A stretch of DNA of 46,964 nt from IMG/VR virus record IMGVR_UViG_3300046733_000848, positions 1-46,964 of that record; one strand, 5' to 3'. The notes below the pieces were generated by a model. The model was given only the letters and a program-made list of their open reading frames with translations, ran no database searches and had not been told where the DNA came from. Below are positions 15,851-24,499 of the stretch, piece after piece. Every line of letters begins with the position of its first letter. Positions within the stretch are counted from its first letter, which is position 1. Position numbers and translations under genes: made by a program. Origin of the DNA: a virus.

Positions 15851-16534
15851 TCCTGTCATTTCACGATATAAATCAAGCCACTTATGTTCGTAGTCTTGTC
15901 CCCACACACCATTAAATGGACCACCATTAGTAAAGTGTATGCCTCTTGGTAATCCGTTCTTTGCTTCGTATTCTCCTACTAGGAAATTCCAATCATCGTC
16001 AAGTTCTCCAATCTCACTTTCATCACACCATTCAAAACGATGTAACCATTGTGGGCTTCTATTACTAACACTCATTGGTGTTAAGTTTTTACAGCTTGGA
16101 TGTTCACAGTTAAACAGCATTAAGCTACTCCAGTTCTTCTTTGGAAACATGTGTTGAGTTTCCCCATAGAATTTGGTAGTATTTTTAGGCTGATACATTG
16201 GATGTTTTACACAATACACAGCAGTTTTATCTGCATGTTTATCCCATATTATTCTATCTAAGATAGTAGACACATCATAATTAAAAATAAAATCACTATC
16301 AACAAAAAAAGCCCAACCGCTATAGTCACATAAGAACGGAACTAAGAATCTCAAATAGGTAAACTCAGTGCTATGAGGACTGTCATCATTTCTAAAATAA
16401 TATCCAGCTTCTTCCATGTCAGCTTTCTTCAAGTCAACCGTCTCAATATAGTATCGTTGTTGACGATGGATACTATACTTACAAACCTCACTAGCCGCCT
16501 GTTGTTTAGGATCCCATCCTACAAATATTCTCAT
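15812..16534 (-). CDS. GT8-like glycosyltransferase
   Basis: A 240-residue protein with the GT-A layout: an N-terminal strand MRIFVGWDPKQQ, a helix, then FVDSDFIF with the metal-binding DxD at residues 79-81, and IHFTNGGP near 198-205, matching the HxxGxxKPW-type motif of GT8 retaining enzymes. It should transfer a sugar from UDP-sugar to a glycan or protein. Its start overlaps the stop of the upstream minus-strand gene by 4 bases, so the two are cotranscribed from the divergent region at 17485-17566. Confidence 0.75.
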   Translation of the reverse strand: MRIFVGWDPKQQAASEVCKYSIHRQQRYYIETVDLKKADMEEAGYYFRNDDSPHSTEFTYLRFLVPFLCDYSGWAFFVDSDFIFNYDVSTILDRIIWDKHADKTAVYCVKHPMYQPKNTTKFYGETQHMFPKKNWSSLMLFNCEHPSCKNLTPMSVSNRSPQWLHRFEWCDESEIGELDDDWNFLVGEYEAKNGLPRGIHFTNGGPFNGVWGQDYEHKWLDLYREMTGLTFSNSSMDFKI

Positions 16535-17484
16535 AAGTAATGTCTCCCTTTTCCAATATTAGCTCTAACAGCATTGAACATTTCAGCAGTATTTTCGTCA
16601 AACTTAAACTGGTCGTCTAACAAACTCTTAGGCAAATTGCCTATATGCTGTGGCTGCCATCTGCCATGTTTCATATCAAATATAAAGTCGTCTAAATAAA
16701 ATCTATCACCATCATGTCTAATAAGATCTTTTAAGTTGGGATCTAAATCCATATGATGACGATGCACAGCGTCACGATAGCTGACTGTTTTCAGTGTCAT
16801 GTCTAATCCTGCACGTTTATTTCCGTATTTACGCAATCCCAAGTCTATGCCTTCAGCCCATGGATCAAAATGGTTGTTGTTTAGATGAAACCCATCTTCA
16901 GTAAAACGTATGTCGTCCATCTCTAACACAAAACTATCATCTTCTCGGTGTTCAAACATTTCAACAAACTGTTCAGCCGTTTTAACTTCTTTGTTGTTGA
17001 TAGTCCATATCCATGGATCAGGATCAGTAAGTGGATACCAAATGTAAAAGCAATCAATATGTTGGAGAGGAGTAAGATATGTAATAGCAAACTTCTTATC
17101 GCTTCCTGGATGGGTATGATAATTCCTACCAGCTTGTATAATTTGAAGCGGCATTTTTTGTCCGTTCTTACGGATATCTTTTGCCAGCCACATGATTTTA
17201 TACAAACGATAAATAGTATATAGATCACTATCCTTGTCGCAATCCCAAAAACCAATTCCACCTTTAAAGAATTGATCTTTTGTTTCTTGTGGTATTTCAA
17301 TGTAACGATTAATAAGCGCACTCATCTGAGCTGTGATACCAGTCTCCCAATGGAAGCTAGTATCATAATCAAACAAGTTTTTTAGATCTCTTGCGCTAAC
17401 CGTGAACTTGTATACACGTGCTTGGTTAGTTTTATTGCAGTACTCAAAGAAGTCTTTTGCAATACGATAAAATTTCTGGTTCAT
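16531..17484 (-). CDS. Hypothetical protein with weak ParB-like segment
   Basis: A 317-residue protein of unknown function. Residues ~98-130 (LAKDIRKNGQKMPLQIIQAG, then an HPGSDK loop) are reminiscent of the ParB/sulfiredoxin-like fold, where this strand-loop binds a nucleotide, but the usual GxRR is missing. Several His/Asp clusters (HRHHMDLD, FYLDDFIFD) lie in the C-terminal half. It is coupled to a glycosyltransferase gene and likely shares its pathway. The first ATG at 17484 is preceded by a weak leader (AAAAATG). Confidence 0.6.
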   Translation of the reverse strand: MNQKFYRIAKDFFEYCNKTNQARVYKFTVSARDLKNLFDYDTSFHWETGITAQMSALINRYIEIPQETKDQFFKGGIGFWDCDKDSDLYTIYRLYKIMWLAKDIRKNGQKMPLQIIQAGRNYHTHPGSDKKFAITYLTPLQHIDCFYIWYPLTDPDPWIWTINNKEVKTAEQFVEMFEHREDDSFVLEMDDIRFTEDGFHLNNNHFDPWAEGIDLGLRKYGNKRAGLDMTLKTVSYRDAVHRHHMDLDPNLKDLIRHDGDRFYLDDFIFDMKHGRWQPQHIGNLPKSLLDDQFKFDENTAEMFNAVRANIGKGRHYL

Positions 17485-17491
17485 TTTTAAA

Positions 17492-17525
17492 TTGACTATT
17501 CAGGAGTTTTACACTATAATAAATA
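17492..17525 (+). promoter_or_regulatory. Sigma70 promoter joined to ATAAATA, plus strand
   Basis: TTGACT (17492-17497), 17-base spacer, TATAAT (17515-17520), continuing into AATAAATA (17518-17525). It is the same composite as at 15200 and drives the gene at 17567. Confidence 0.72.
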
Positions 17526-17534
17526 TGTGTGTAG

Positions 17535-17543
17535 TTATTTATC
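17535..17543 (-). promoter_or_regulatory. Late-type promoter GATAAATAA, minus strand
   Basis: The minus strand reads GATAAATAA, identical to the element at 5282, 51 bases before the minus-strand gene start at 17484. With the plus-strand promoter it makes a compact divergent control region. Confidence 0.5.
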
Positions 17544-17566
17544 CACACAACAAATAGAGGAATTTC

Positions 17567-18271
17567 ATGTTAGACGTTTTTATGTTGACCTTTGGAGAAC
17601 CCGAAGCTGACGATAACTTTAAATTATTACAAGAAAAAGCACCAAAAGCAAAACGTATTGATAATATTGAAGGCTTACTAAATGCACACCAAGCATGTGC
17701 AGAGGAAAGCAATACAGATTATTTTTATGTATGTGATGCGGATGCAATCATACAAGAGAACTTTGGATTTAAATTTACTCCAAGTGACAGACGTGAGGCA
17801 TACCCAGGTGTGCCTGAGACTGAATGTGTGTTTACATATAGGAGTCATAATCCTATTAACGATCTTATATATGGATACGGTGCAGTAAAACTATTTCCTA
17901 AAAAAGGATTGCTTAATACAAAAGAGTTTAAAGTTGATATGACTACAAGTATTGGTGCAAAGTTTAAGCCTCTGTTTGAAATTAGTAACATTACTGGATT
18001 TAATACTGATCCATTTAACACCTGGCGCAGTGCCTTCCGTGAATGTACAAAACTATCAAGTGGCATTGTTGATCATAATAAACAGATTGACGATATGTAT
18101 AGACTTGAGGTTTGGTGTACACGTGGAGAGAACAGACGTTATGGTGAATATGCCTTGCTTGGTGCGCAACAAGGAAAAGACTTTGGAGAACATTATAGAG
18201 GTAATGTAGACGCACTCAAAAGAATTAATGACTGGAACTGGTTAAGGAAACAATTTAATGGAGCTCTCTGA
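17567..18271 (+). CDS. Glycosyltransferase, GT-A fold (putative)
   Basis: A 234-residue protein. The strand-acid motif FYVCDADAII puts DAD at residues 57-59, as in the metal-binding site of GT-A enzymes. An early MLTFGEPEAD and a later TGFNTDPFNTWRSAFRE fit donor and acceptor regions of phage glycosyltransferases, but the family number is unsure. It begins under a strong promoter and overlaps the next gene by 14 bases. Confidence 0.62.
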   Translation: MLDVFMLTFGEPEADDNFKLLQEKAPKAKRIDNIEGLLNAHQACAEESNTDYFYVCDADAIIQENFGFKFTPSDRREAYPGVPETECVFTYRSHNPINDLIYGYGAVKLFPKKGLLNTKEFKVDMTTSIGAKFKPLFEISNITGFNTDPFNTWRSAFRECTKLSSGIVDHNKQIDDMYRLEVWCTRGENRRYGEYALLGAQQGKDFGEHYRGNVDALKRINDWNWLRKQFNGAL

Positions 18272-19397
18272 ATTTCACAAACAATATCATTGGATGAATG
18301 GTTTACACGAATACTTTTCGTTTACAGGTAAACTAGAAGAATATGAGATTATTCATAAAGCATTGTATCATGACAATTGGTACAGGAAGCGTGACATACT
18401 TATTGATCTAAATAACATGCCTGGAAGTAACCCACAGCATTATCGTGCTTGGATTAATACATTACTACATGACAAATTAGACGTAGAGCTAAAGCCACAA
18501 TTGGTAGCTAATTTAATTAGGAAGCTGATGCGTGAAGATACTTTTATGACTAATTTGACTCGCTTTATCAATTATTTTGTAGAGAAAGAAATGGCGGCAA
18601 TGTGTCCTGATTTGGGAGACTTCCTAAGTCGTGGACAAGTTAAAAGTAAAATTTGGATGGTTGAGGAACTAGAAAAGATTATTGATGGATCACTAGGCAA
18701 TGTTATCTTTTATGGTGGTTGGTATAATTTCGTAGCACACTTCCTGTTTGAATTTTTCGATCTTAAAAAAGTATACAGCGTAGATTGGAATGAGGATGTA
18801 GTAGACCCAAGCAAAAGACTCTATTTAGATGAAGTAAATGCTGGAAGGTTTATGCCGTTTTCAATGGATGTAAACGAGCTAGAGTGGAAAGAAGAAGGCG
18901 GCGTTTGGTATATGGATTGGGACAAGCGTCAGGAAAGTATTGATGCTTGGATGCAAAAACAAAACGAAGCATGTGATGCCAAGCGACAAGAGATTATTGA
19001 CGATTGGATGTCTAAAGACAGTAACATTGCCAAGGTTAAACAAGGAGTTGTTGACAAAGAAGCTCTGTTTGATGAAATAGCAGGCGATGACTTACGGGCA
19101 TCATATTTTGAAAATAAAGAAGAAGTGTTTGAGAACTATGGCTGGAGAAAAATTGATGACATTAATTTGGTTATCAATACTAGTTGTGAACACATGGACA
19201 ATACATGGTTTGATAAGATACCAGAAGGACAGTTAGTATTACTACAAACTAACGACTACTTTGAAAATGAACAACACAGTAATTGTTGTAAGGATTTAGA
19301 AGATGCAAAGAAAAAGTATCCTATGCAAGAGGTACTATATGAAGGCGAACTGGATACGCAGTTGTACAATAGGTTTATGTTAATTGGCTACAAATAA
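18258..19397 (+). CDS. Methyltransferase-like protein
   Basis: A 379-residue protein. Helical N-terminal ~140 residues precede a Rossmann-like region: GNVIFYGGWYNFVAHF (~147-162) in the position of motif I, VYSVDWNEDVVDPSKR (~173-188) with the acidic post-I residue, and INTSCEHMD with PEGQLVLLQTND (~310-335) as motifs IV-V. A charged insert with many Trp and Lys lies between. The substrate is unknown. It overlaps the preceding glycosyltransferase and the following small gene. Confidence 0.6.
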   Translation: MELSEFHKQYHWMNGLHEYFSFTGKLEEYEIIHKALYHDNWYRKRDILIDLNNMPGSNPQHYRAWINTLLHDKLDVELKPQLVANLIRKLMREDTFMTNLTRFINYFVEKEMAAMCPDLGDFLSRGQVKSKIWMVEELEKIIDGSLGNVIFYGGWYNFVAHFLFEFFDLKKVYSVDWNEDVVDPSKRLYLDEVNAGRFMPFSMDVNELEWKEEGGVWYMDWDKRQESIDAWMQKQNEACDAKRQEIIDDWMSKDSNIAKVKQGVVDKEALFDEIAGDDLRASYFENKEEVFENYGWRKIDDINLVINTSCEHMDNTWFDKIPEGQLVLLQTNDYFENEQHSNCCKDLEDAKKKYPMQEVLYEGELDTQLYNRFMLIGYK

Positions 19398-19647
19398 TCC
19401 ACATAGACTAGAATTTATAGTCAGCGAGCATAGTGTCTACACTGAGGGTGAGACATTTCCAGTATGGGATTGTATTGCTAATATTGTGCATCAGCTAACA
19501 TCAATAAGAATATTTTATGGACAAGACTATGGCATAGCAGAAAGTTACGTAAGTAAAAAAGGACAGCGTATAATGGTTTTGGAATTTAAAGAAGCTGAAA
19601 CTGCCATGATAGTAAAATTGCATGGCGTAAAGAAAGTAAACGAATGA
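19384..19647 (+). CDS. Small hypothetical protein
   Basis: An 87-residue protein starting at a TTG that overlaps the methyltransferase-like gene by 14 bases. No motif recognised; strand-rich with a central VSEHSVYTEGETFPVW. The next gene starts four bases before its stop ends (ATGA), which supports coding. Confidence 0.55.
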   Translation: MATNNPHRLEFIVSEHSVYTEGETFPVWDCIANIVHQLTSIRIFYGQDYGIAESYVSKKGQRIMVLEFKEAETAMIVKLHGVKKVNE

Positions 19648-19910
19648 CAGATGAAGAAGTAGAAATGACAATGGACGAGTTCGATATGTTTTTAGACGAA
19701 CTTACTACCAGACAGTTGCAAAAGGAATGTGCTAGAGCATTGCATGGCATACCTGGAGACAATAATAGTATACACAAGTTTAATAAGAAAGCCCATCACA
19801 ATAGTCTACTTTGGTATAAGGCAGTTATCAAAGAATATGTTTGGGAGCATGGCGGTATGCCTAGTGAAATAGGACCAGGAGTTGATGTTAGGTTTGTAAT
19901 GGATGATTGA
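19644..19910 (+). CDS. Small acidic hypothetical protein
   Basis: An 88-residue protein with an acidic first third (MTDEEVEMTMDEFDMFLDEL) and a basic helical middle. No family recognised. ATGA-coupled upstream and overlaps the membrane protein gene downstream. Confidence 0.55.
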   Translation: MTDEEVEMTMDEFDMFLDELTTRQLQKECARALHGIPGDNNSIHKFNKKAHHNSLLWYKAVIKEYVWEHGGMPSEIGPGVDVRFVMDD

Positions 19911-20256
19911 TTTATTAATTGTAAATGCAACCTATGTGGCTTATAGGTTATTAGTGAGCGCACACATTGTTAAGTTTTTTAACAAGTATGTGAACTACTA
20001 TTGGGCAGTGTTAATTATGAGCCAGTTCAGTTTTGCATATGATAATGGATTGTTTGCATATCTTTATTCAGCGCAAGAAATGCCACAAATAATAGACTTA
20101 ATCACCGCAGATATATTATACACAATTAGAGTATTTGCGGCATGGTTAATTATTAAATGGCTATGGGAAAAATTAAAAAACTATTACGTAGCAGTATTCA
20201 TTGGAGCAGAAATGACCTTTGTTGTAGACTACTTTATATTTGATGGAGTATATTAA
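19903..20256 (+). CDS. Small polytopic membrane protein
   Basis: A 117-residue protein with about four hydrophobic helices (near 3-25, 32-55, 62-88, 96-115), rich in Tyr and Phe. It could be a holin- or PnuC-like small membrane protein but carries no diagnostic motif. Overlaps both neighbours. Confidence 0.6.
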   Translation: MIDLLIVNATYVAYRLLVSAHIVKFFNKYVNYYWAVLIMSQFSFAYDNGLFAYLYSAQEMPQIIDLITADILYTIRVFAAWLIIKWLWEKLKNYYVAVFIGAEMTFVVDYFIFDGVY

Positions 20257-21347
20257 TGTACAATTATGAAGACATTAAAGAGATACATTTAGAAATTACA
20301 CAGCGTTGTAACGCTAGTTGTCCAATGTGTGACCGTAATGAAAACGGCGGTGCAGTTAACAAACATATTAGGAACGATTTACAAGAACTAAGTTTAGATG
20401 ATTGTGAAACTATTTTTACTCCTGAGTTTATTAGCCAGTTAAATGTTATGTACATGTGTGGTAATCTAGGAGATCCAATTAGTGCAAAAGACACATTAGA
20501 AGTGTTCAAATACTTCCGTGAACATAATCCAAATATGTGGTTGAGTATGAACACCAATGCAGGTGGACGTAGTGAGGCATGGTGGAGAGAACTTGCAAAA
20601 GTTATTGGACGCAAAGGTGCAGTTATTTTTAGTGTTGATGGATTAGAAGATACCAACCATTTATATCGTCAAGGTGTACACTGGAATCTAGTAGAGCGAA
20701 ACATGAAAGCATTTATTGATGCAGGAGGCAGAGCTCGTTGGGACTTTATCATCTTTGAATACAATGAGCATCAAGTTGAAGAAGCAGAAGCTCTTGCTGA
20801 GAGTTGGGGTGTTGAGAAGTTTATGAAGAAGAAAACTGGACGCTTCTTCAGCAGTATGAAAAACAAAGGCAAAGAGTCACACCAAGCACAAAACCGAAAA
20901 GGCGAAGCTACTACAGAACTAAAGAAGCCTAAAAAGTTAGAGAATCAAAACTTAGCATTGGCTAAAGAAAAAGAGATTCAAAAAACATATGGTAGCATGA
21001 TGGAGTATTACAACAAAGCAAAGATTGATTGTAAAGTTGCAGGTGCAGGAAACTTGTATGTGACAGCAGAAGGCATTGCGTTGCCTTGTTGTTGGACAGC
21101 CGGGCGTATGTACAAGTGGTGGCATGATGATCCACGTGCAGAACAAATATGGGACTTTATTGACGAAGCTGGCGGCAAAGACGCAATCAATGCCAAGTAT
21201 ATGGGATTACAAGGTGTCTTTGACAGTGGCATAATGAAGAACATACAAGCAAGTTGGAAATTAAAGAGTATTAAAGAAGGCAAGCTAGGCATTTGTAGTC
21301 AAAAATGCGGCACTGAGTTTGATCCATTTGCGGAGCAATTTAAATAA
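20256..21347 (+). CDS. Radical SAM protein with C-terminal SPASM-like cysteines
   Basis: A 363-residue enzyme. The CxxxCxxC that binds the [4Fe-4S] cluster is at Cys18, Cys22 and Cys25, followed by a GNLGDP SAM-contact segment at ~69-74. A charged insert (~190-245) precedes five cysteines at 259, 278, 279, 347 and 351, as in SPASM/twitch auxiliary clusters. It should use SAM to start a radical reaction on a peptide or small molecule. The gene at 36434 is a shorter relative with the same GNLGDPI, DGLEDTxHLYRxG and LPCCW-like segments. Starts by TAATG overlap. Confidence 0.88.
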   Translation: MYNYEDIKEIHLEITQRCNASCPMCDRNENGGAVNKHIRNDLQELSLDDCETIFTPEFISQLNVMYMCGNLGDPISAKDTLEVFKYFREHNPNMWLSMNTNAGGRSEAWWRELAKVIGRKGAVIFSVDGLEDTNHLYRQGVHWNLVERNMKAFIDAGGRARWDFIIFEYNEHQVEEAEALAESWGVEKFMKKKTGRFFSSMKNKGKESHQAQNRKGEATTELKKPKKLENQNLALAKEKEIQKTYGSMMEYYNKAKIDCKVAGAGNLYVTAEGIALPCCWTAGRMYKWWHDDPRAEQIWDFIDEAGGKDAINAKYMGLQGVFDSGIMKNIQASWKLKSIKEGKLGICSQKCGTEFDPFAEQFK

Positions 21348-21985
21348 TGGAATATAATGAAATACTAAAAAATAGATTTACAACATTTGCTTGGAGCGAA
21401 GAAAAAGTATCAGACGAAGTTATTCGTGATGTAGCAAAAGAGGTGTACGATCATTATCCAAGTAAAAACCTAAAGTTTCCTTACACAGTTGATGTAGTTG
21501 ACAACACTGACTATCAACAACGGAAAGAACTACATCTGATGTGCCATCGTAATACAGATATGAATGTAGAGAATGACAAAGGCAACCCACAAGTATTAGC
21601 GCCTACGTTGCTAGTGTTTTGTAACCGCAATGTAGAAGATTTAGAAGTTGTATTTCAAAAAGTAGAAAAAAGGAAAGCAATTGGTGTTGTGAATACGGAC
21701 AACATTGAAATAGGAATAGCAGTCACTGGATTTATTTTAGGTCTAACTGCTCGAGGTGTACACACAGCATTATGTCAGTGTCTACGTGAACAAGAAAAAA
21801 TTGCAAAACTTCTTGACATTGATGGATTTCCGTATATTATATTAGGTGTAGGTTATAACAGTGAGTCCATGTATTACATGGATCCACGCAATGATAAAGA
21901 ACGTAGAATACCATATGATTCACGCATTAAAACACCGTACATTAAACCTGACTTTGAATCAATTTATAGATTTAAAGACAAATAA
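21347..21985 (+). CDS. Nitroreductase-family protein
   Basis: A 212-residue protein resembling FMN-dependent nitroreductases: N-terminal LKNRFTTFAWSEEKVSDEVI in place of the RRSxRxF FMN motif, a central LAPTLLVFCN strand and GIAVTGFILGLTARGVHT at ~125-142 matching the conserved helix that packs on FMN. The usual first Arg pair is altered. It may reduce a quinone, nitro or nucleotide-like substrate. Coupled to the radical SAM gene upstream by TAATGG, so the two may act in one pathway. Confidence 0.7.
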   Translation: MEYNEILKNRFTTFAWSEEKVSDEVIRDVAKEVYDHYPSKNLKFPYTVDVVDNTDYQQRKELHLMCHRNTDMNVENDKGNPQVLAPTLLVFCNRNVEDLEVVFQKVEKRKAIGVVNTDNIEIGIAVTGFILGLTARGVHTALCQCLREQEKIAKLLDIDGFPYIILGVGYNSESMYYMDPRNDKERRIPYDSRIKTPYIKPDFESIYRFKDK

Positions 21986-21989
21986 GTTA

Positions 21990-22018
21990 TTGACAAATAA
22001 CAAAAAATCGTGTAATAT
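21990..22018 (+). promoter_or_regulatory. Sigma70-type promoter for the sliding clamp
   Basis: TTGACA (21990-21995), 17-base spacer, TAATAT (22013-22018) in the 66-base gap before the clamp gene. A weaker TTGACA-N16-TATTAT lies upstream at 21813. Confidence 0.78.
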
Positions 22019-22051
22019 CAATACAATAAACAAATCACAAGGAGACTCATA

Positions 22052-22804
22052 ATGAGTACAATTAAAGACGTAGTACAGGACGTGGTAAAGATGACTGCGA
22101 GTCTTGGTATCTTTTCCTTTGTCAAAGTAGATGGCGATGATGAAAATACTAAGTTTGCGGCTATTGATGCTGACCAGACAGTAATCGTTAATGCAAAGCT
22201 ACATGAATCAGTTGCTGATCTAAAAGGTAACTTTGGCTTTGGCAACCTAGCTTTTTTAAGCGGTATTTGCGGACTTCGCGGATACAAAGAAGATGGCGCA
22301 AAAGTAGAAGTTCTACAGCGTGAACGCAATGGCGTTAATGAACCTGAAGCATTGCAGTTTAGCGATGAGTTTGGTAACAACGATCGATATCGTCTAATGA
22401 ATGAAGTACAAGTGCGTTCAGCATTTGTTGAAATGGAATTTAATGGCGTATCTGAATGGGATGTAGTGTTTGAACCTACAAAGCAAAAAGTAGGAGAGCT
22501 ACAAGAGATTGCTGGCATTTATGGTGGTATCGAACCTAACTTTGCTATTAAAACTGATGGTAGTGACTTGATTGTTACTGTTGGAGACTCAGGCGGAAGT
22601 TACACAGGTAAGCGAACATTTGCAACCGGTGTAAAAGGATCAATGCCAGAAGGATTTACATGGCCATTGTCACAGTTTTTAAATATCCTAAAACTTGGTA
22701 TGACTGCACAGTGTACAGTGCGAGTAAGTTCACTAGGTGTTATTATGGTTAACATTGATACAGGTGTCGCTGAGTACGAGTATTTGCTACCAGCATTTTC
22801 ATAA
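22052..22804 (+). CDS. DNA polymerase sliding clamp, gp45-like
   Basis: A 250-residue protein with the alternating strand pattern and two-domain repeat of T4 gp45 (228 residues). N-terminal LGIFSFVKV, FAAIDADQTVIVNAKL and a central YRLMNEVQVRSAFVEMEFNG, then IYGGIEPNFAIKTDG and a C-terminal strand YEYLLPAF. A trimeric clamp would tether the phage polymerase and, in T4-like phages, also activates late transcription. It has its own promoter and an AAGGAGACTCATA leader. Identification rests on fold-like pattern and context with the Rnh-like nuclease rather than a short motif. Confidence 0.7.
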   Translation: MSTIKDVVQDVVKMTASLGIFSFVKVDGDDENTKFAAIDADQTVIVNAKLHESVADLKGNFGFGNLAFLSGICGLRGYKEDGAKVEVLQRERNGVNEPEALQFSDEFGNNDRYRLMNEVQVRSAFVEMEFNGVSEWDVVFEPTKQKVGELQEIAGIYGGIEPNFAIKTDGSDLIVTVGDSGGSYTGKRTFATGVKGSMPEGFTWPLSQFLNILKLGMTAQCTVRVSSLGVIMVNIDTGVAEYEYLLPAFS

Positions 22805-22814
22805 AGTGGGAACA

Positions 22815-24317
22815 ATGGATATAAATTTAACAAAACGGAATAAAGATTATAGTGTATTTTTGCCTAGCATTAGTACGTTCTATAATAACGTTATTGCCAA
22901 GTACAAAGCACAAGGCACTGACTTTATTCCAGATGAACGCATACCAGCCGGCTTTGATAAAGGTATTGAAGGCATGGACTTTTTGCGATCAGATAGTTAC
23001 TTTCCTTATAAGTGGGGGCTATACTCAGCAGGACATGCTCAGTTAAATCTCGATAAGGCAGATGTAAGTGACTATATGGTGCAAAAACGAGACAGAGAAA
23101 ATACTTTTATCCTCGGTGATAGTGGTGGGTTCCAGATTATTAAAGGTGTTATCCAGTGTGACTGGAAAAACTTTAAAACTGATGACACTCTGCGTGAAAC
23201 AATTCTTAATTGGCTTGAGTACACAGCAGACTACAGTATGATTTTGGATATTCCAACACTAGCGGCAGATCCAACGTTTACTGAACGTACAGGTATCACA
23301 AGTTTTAATCAGTGTTTAGAGTATACAGATTTTAATGTAGAATGGTTTAAGCGTAACCGAAAGTACCAAACAAAGTACTTGAATGTTATGCAAGGACGCA
23401 ATTGGGATGAAGCAGAGTACTGGTACGATCATATGAAGAAGCATGACTTGGAAGGTTTTGCATTTGGTGGTAGTGCTAAGAATGACATCAACATTGTTTT
23501 ACGTACACTAATTAAAATGCGTGATGATAAACAGCTTGAGCGTGGTAAACGAGACTTGCTACACTATCTAGGTATTAGTAAACTAGAGTGGGCAGTAGCA
23601 TACACTGCAATCAAACGTGCATTGCGTAAGACAGTAAACGAAGACATTGAAGTAATGTTTGATTGTGCATCTCCATTTATTGCAACAGCAATGGGTCAGA
23701 TGTATACGCAACACTCGCATCGTAATAATAAGTTTGGTTATGTTATGGACAGTGCAGTAGATAATAAAGCACTAGCAGGAAGTGACATTCCGTTTCCTTG
23801 GGGAAGCCCTATTGGAGATAGACTTACAATGGGTGATGTTTGTTGGTACAAACCAGGTATGCTTAACAAAAATGGTAAAGAAGGCAAAACATCTTGGGAT
23901 AGTTTTAGTTACTTCTTACTAATGGGTCACAATGTTTATAGTCATTTGGAAAGTGTACAACGTGCGAATGAATTAACTGATGCAGTTCGCAAACAATACT
24001 CTCCATCATATACTGATTGGACAAAAATTAAAAGTGGTAGTAAAGAAGATCAGTTTGATCCTTGGGTACCACGTAACGTAGTTTACATGACGAGTTTCAT
24101 TGAACAATTGTTTGAAAGTGAAACTCCCATGCAAATGTTGGATGATGCCGCACCTATGTTGGCAAACTTCAACGGCGTCAAGTCACTATCAACGACAGGC
24201 AAATCAACAAAATCACTGTTTACTGTAAAAACGGTTTTGGATGACGTCACAAACGAAGAGTTCTCAGACGAGGATCTTGAAAACGCAAATAACATTATGG
24301 AAAATATGGAGGCTTAA
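22815..24317 (+). CDS. DpdA-like 7-deazaguanine transglycosylase
   Basis: A 500-residue protein of the tRNA-guanine transglycosylase superfamily. It has GDSGGFQI at residues 101-108 (the SGGFQ base-binding motif with the catalytic-region Asp102), LDIPTLAAD at ~144-152, LNVMQGRN and FAFGGSAKND further on. Length and lack of the C-terminal CxCxxC zinc site fit DpdA, which swaps guanine in DNA for preQ0-type bases, rather than tRNA Tgt. The start ATG at 22815 overlaps no gene and is preferred over an upstream in-frame start that lies inside the clamp. FolE, QueE and QueC/QueD-like genes nearby support a DNA-modification role. Confidence 0.82.
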   Translation: MDINLTKRNKDYSVFLPSISTFYNNVIAKYKAQGTDFIPDERIPAGFDKGIEGMDFLRSDSYFPYKWGLYSAGHAQLNLDKADVSDYMVQKRDRENTFILGDSGGFQIIKGVIQCDWKNFKTDDTLRETILNWLEYTADYSMILDIPTLAADPTFTERTGITSFNQCLEYTDFNVEWFKRNRKYQTKYLNVMQGRNWDEAEYWYDHMKKHDLEGFAFGGSAKNDINIVLRTLIKMRDDKQLERGKRDLLHYLGISKLEWAVAYTAIKRALRKTVNEDIEVMFDCASPFIATAMGQMYTQHSHRNNKFGYVMDSAVDNKALAGSDIPFPWGSPIGDRLTMGDVCWYKPGMLNKNGKEGKTSWDSFSYFLLMGHNVYSHLESVQRANELTDAVRKQYSPSYTDWTKIKSGSKEDQFDPWVPRNVVYMTSFIEQLFESETPMQMLDDAAPMLANFNGVKSLSTTGKSTKSLFTVKTVLDDVTNEEFSDEDLENANNIMENMEA

Positions 24318-24318
24318 T

Positions 24319-24495
24319 ATGGCTAAAAAAATTCGACTAATTGATGAAGATGCAACAGAAGCAACAACAGATGAAACATCTTCTGTTGTTATTGATGGCA
24401 TCGATCCAGAAGCTTTTATGAAGTATATCGAAGCAATCGATTGGAAACTTTGGGAACTTCTAAAGCTAGCACGTAAACACATGGGCGAGGAGTAA
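24319..24495 (+). CDS. Small acidic protein
   Basis: A 58-residue protein starting at the ATG two bases after the DpdA-like stop with GGAGGC as ribosome binding site inside the DpdA end. The first half is acidic and disordered-looking, the second a helix (AFMKYIEAIDWKLWELLKLA). Function unknown; its position between DpdA and the QueD-like gene may link it to base modification. Confidence 0.6.
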   Translation: MAKKIRLIDEDATEATTDETSSVVIDGIDPEAFMKYIEAIDWKLWELLKLARKHMGEE

Positions 24496-24499
24496 GATT

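Noticed and set aside
19058-19090. TTGACA in the methyltransferase-like gene as a promoter
   Set aside because: No -10-like box at 15-19 bases; the same holds for TTGACA sites near 4700, 6862, 29430, 35090, 38770 and 42588.
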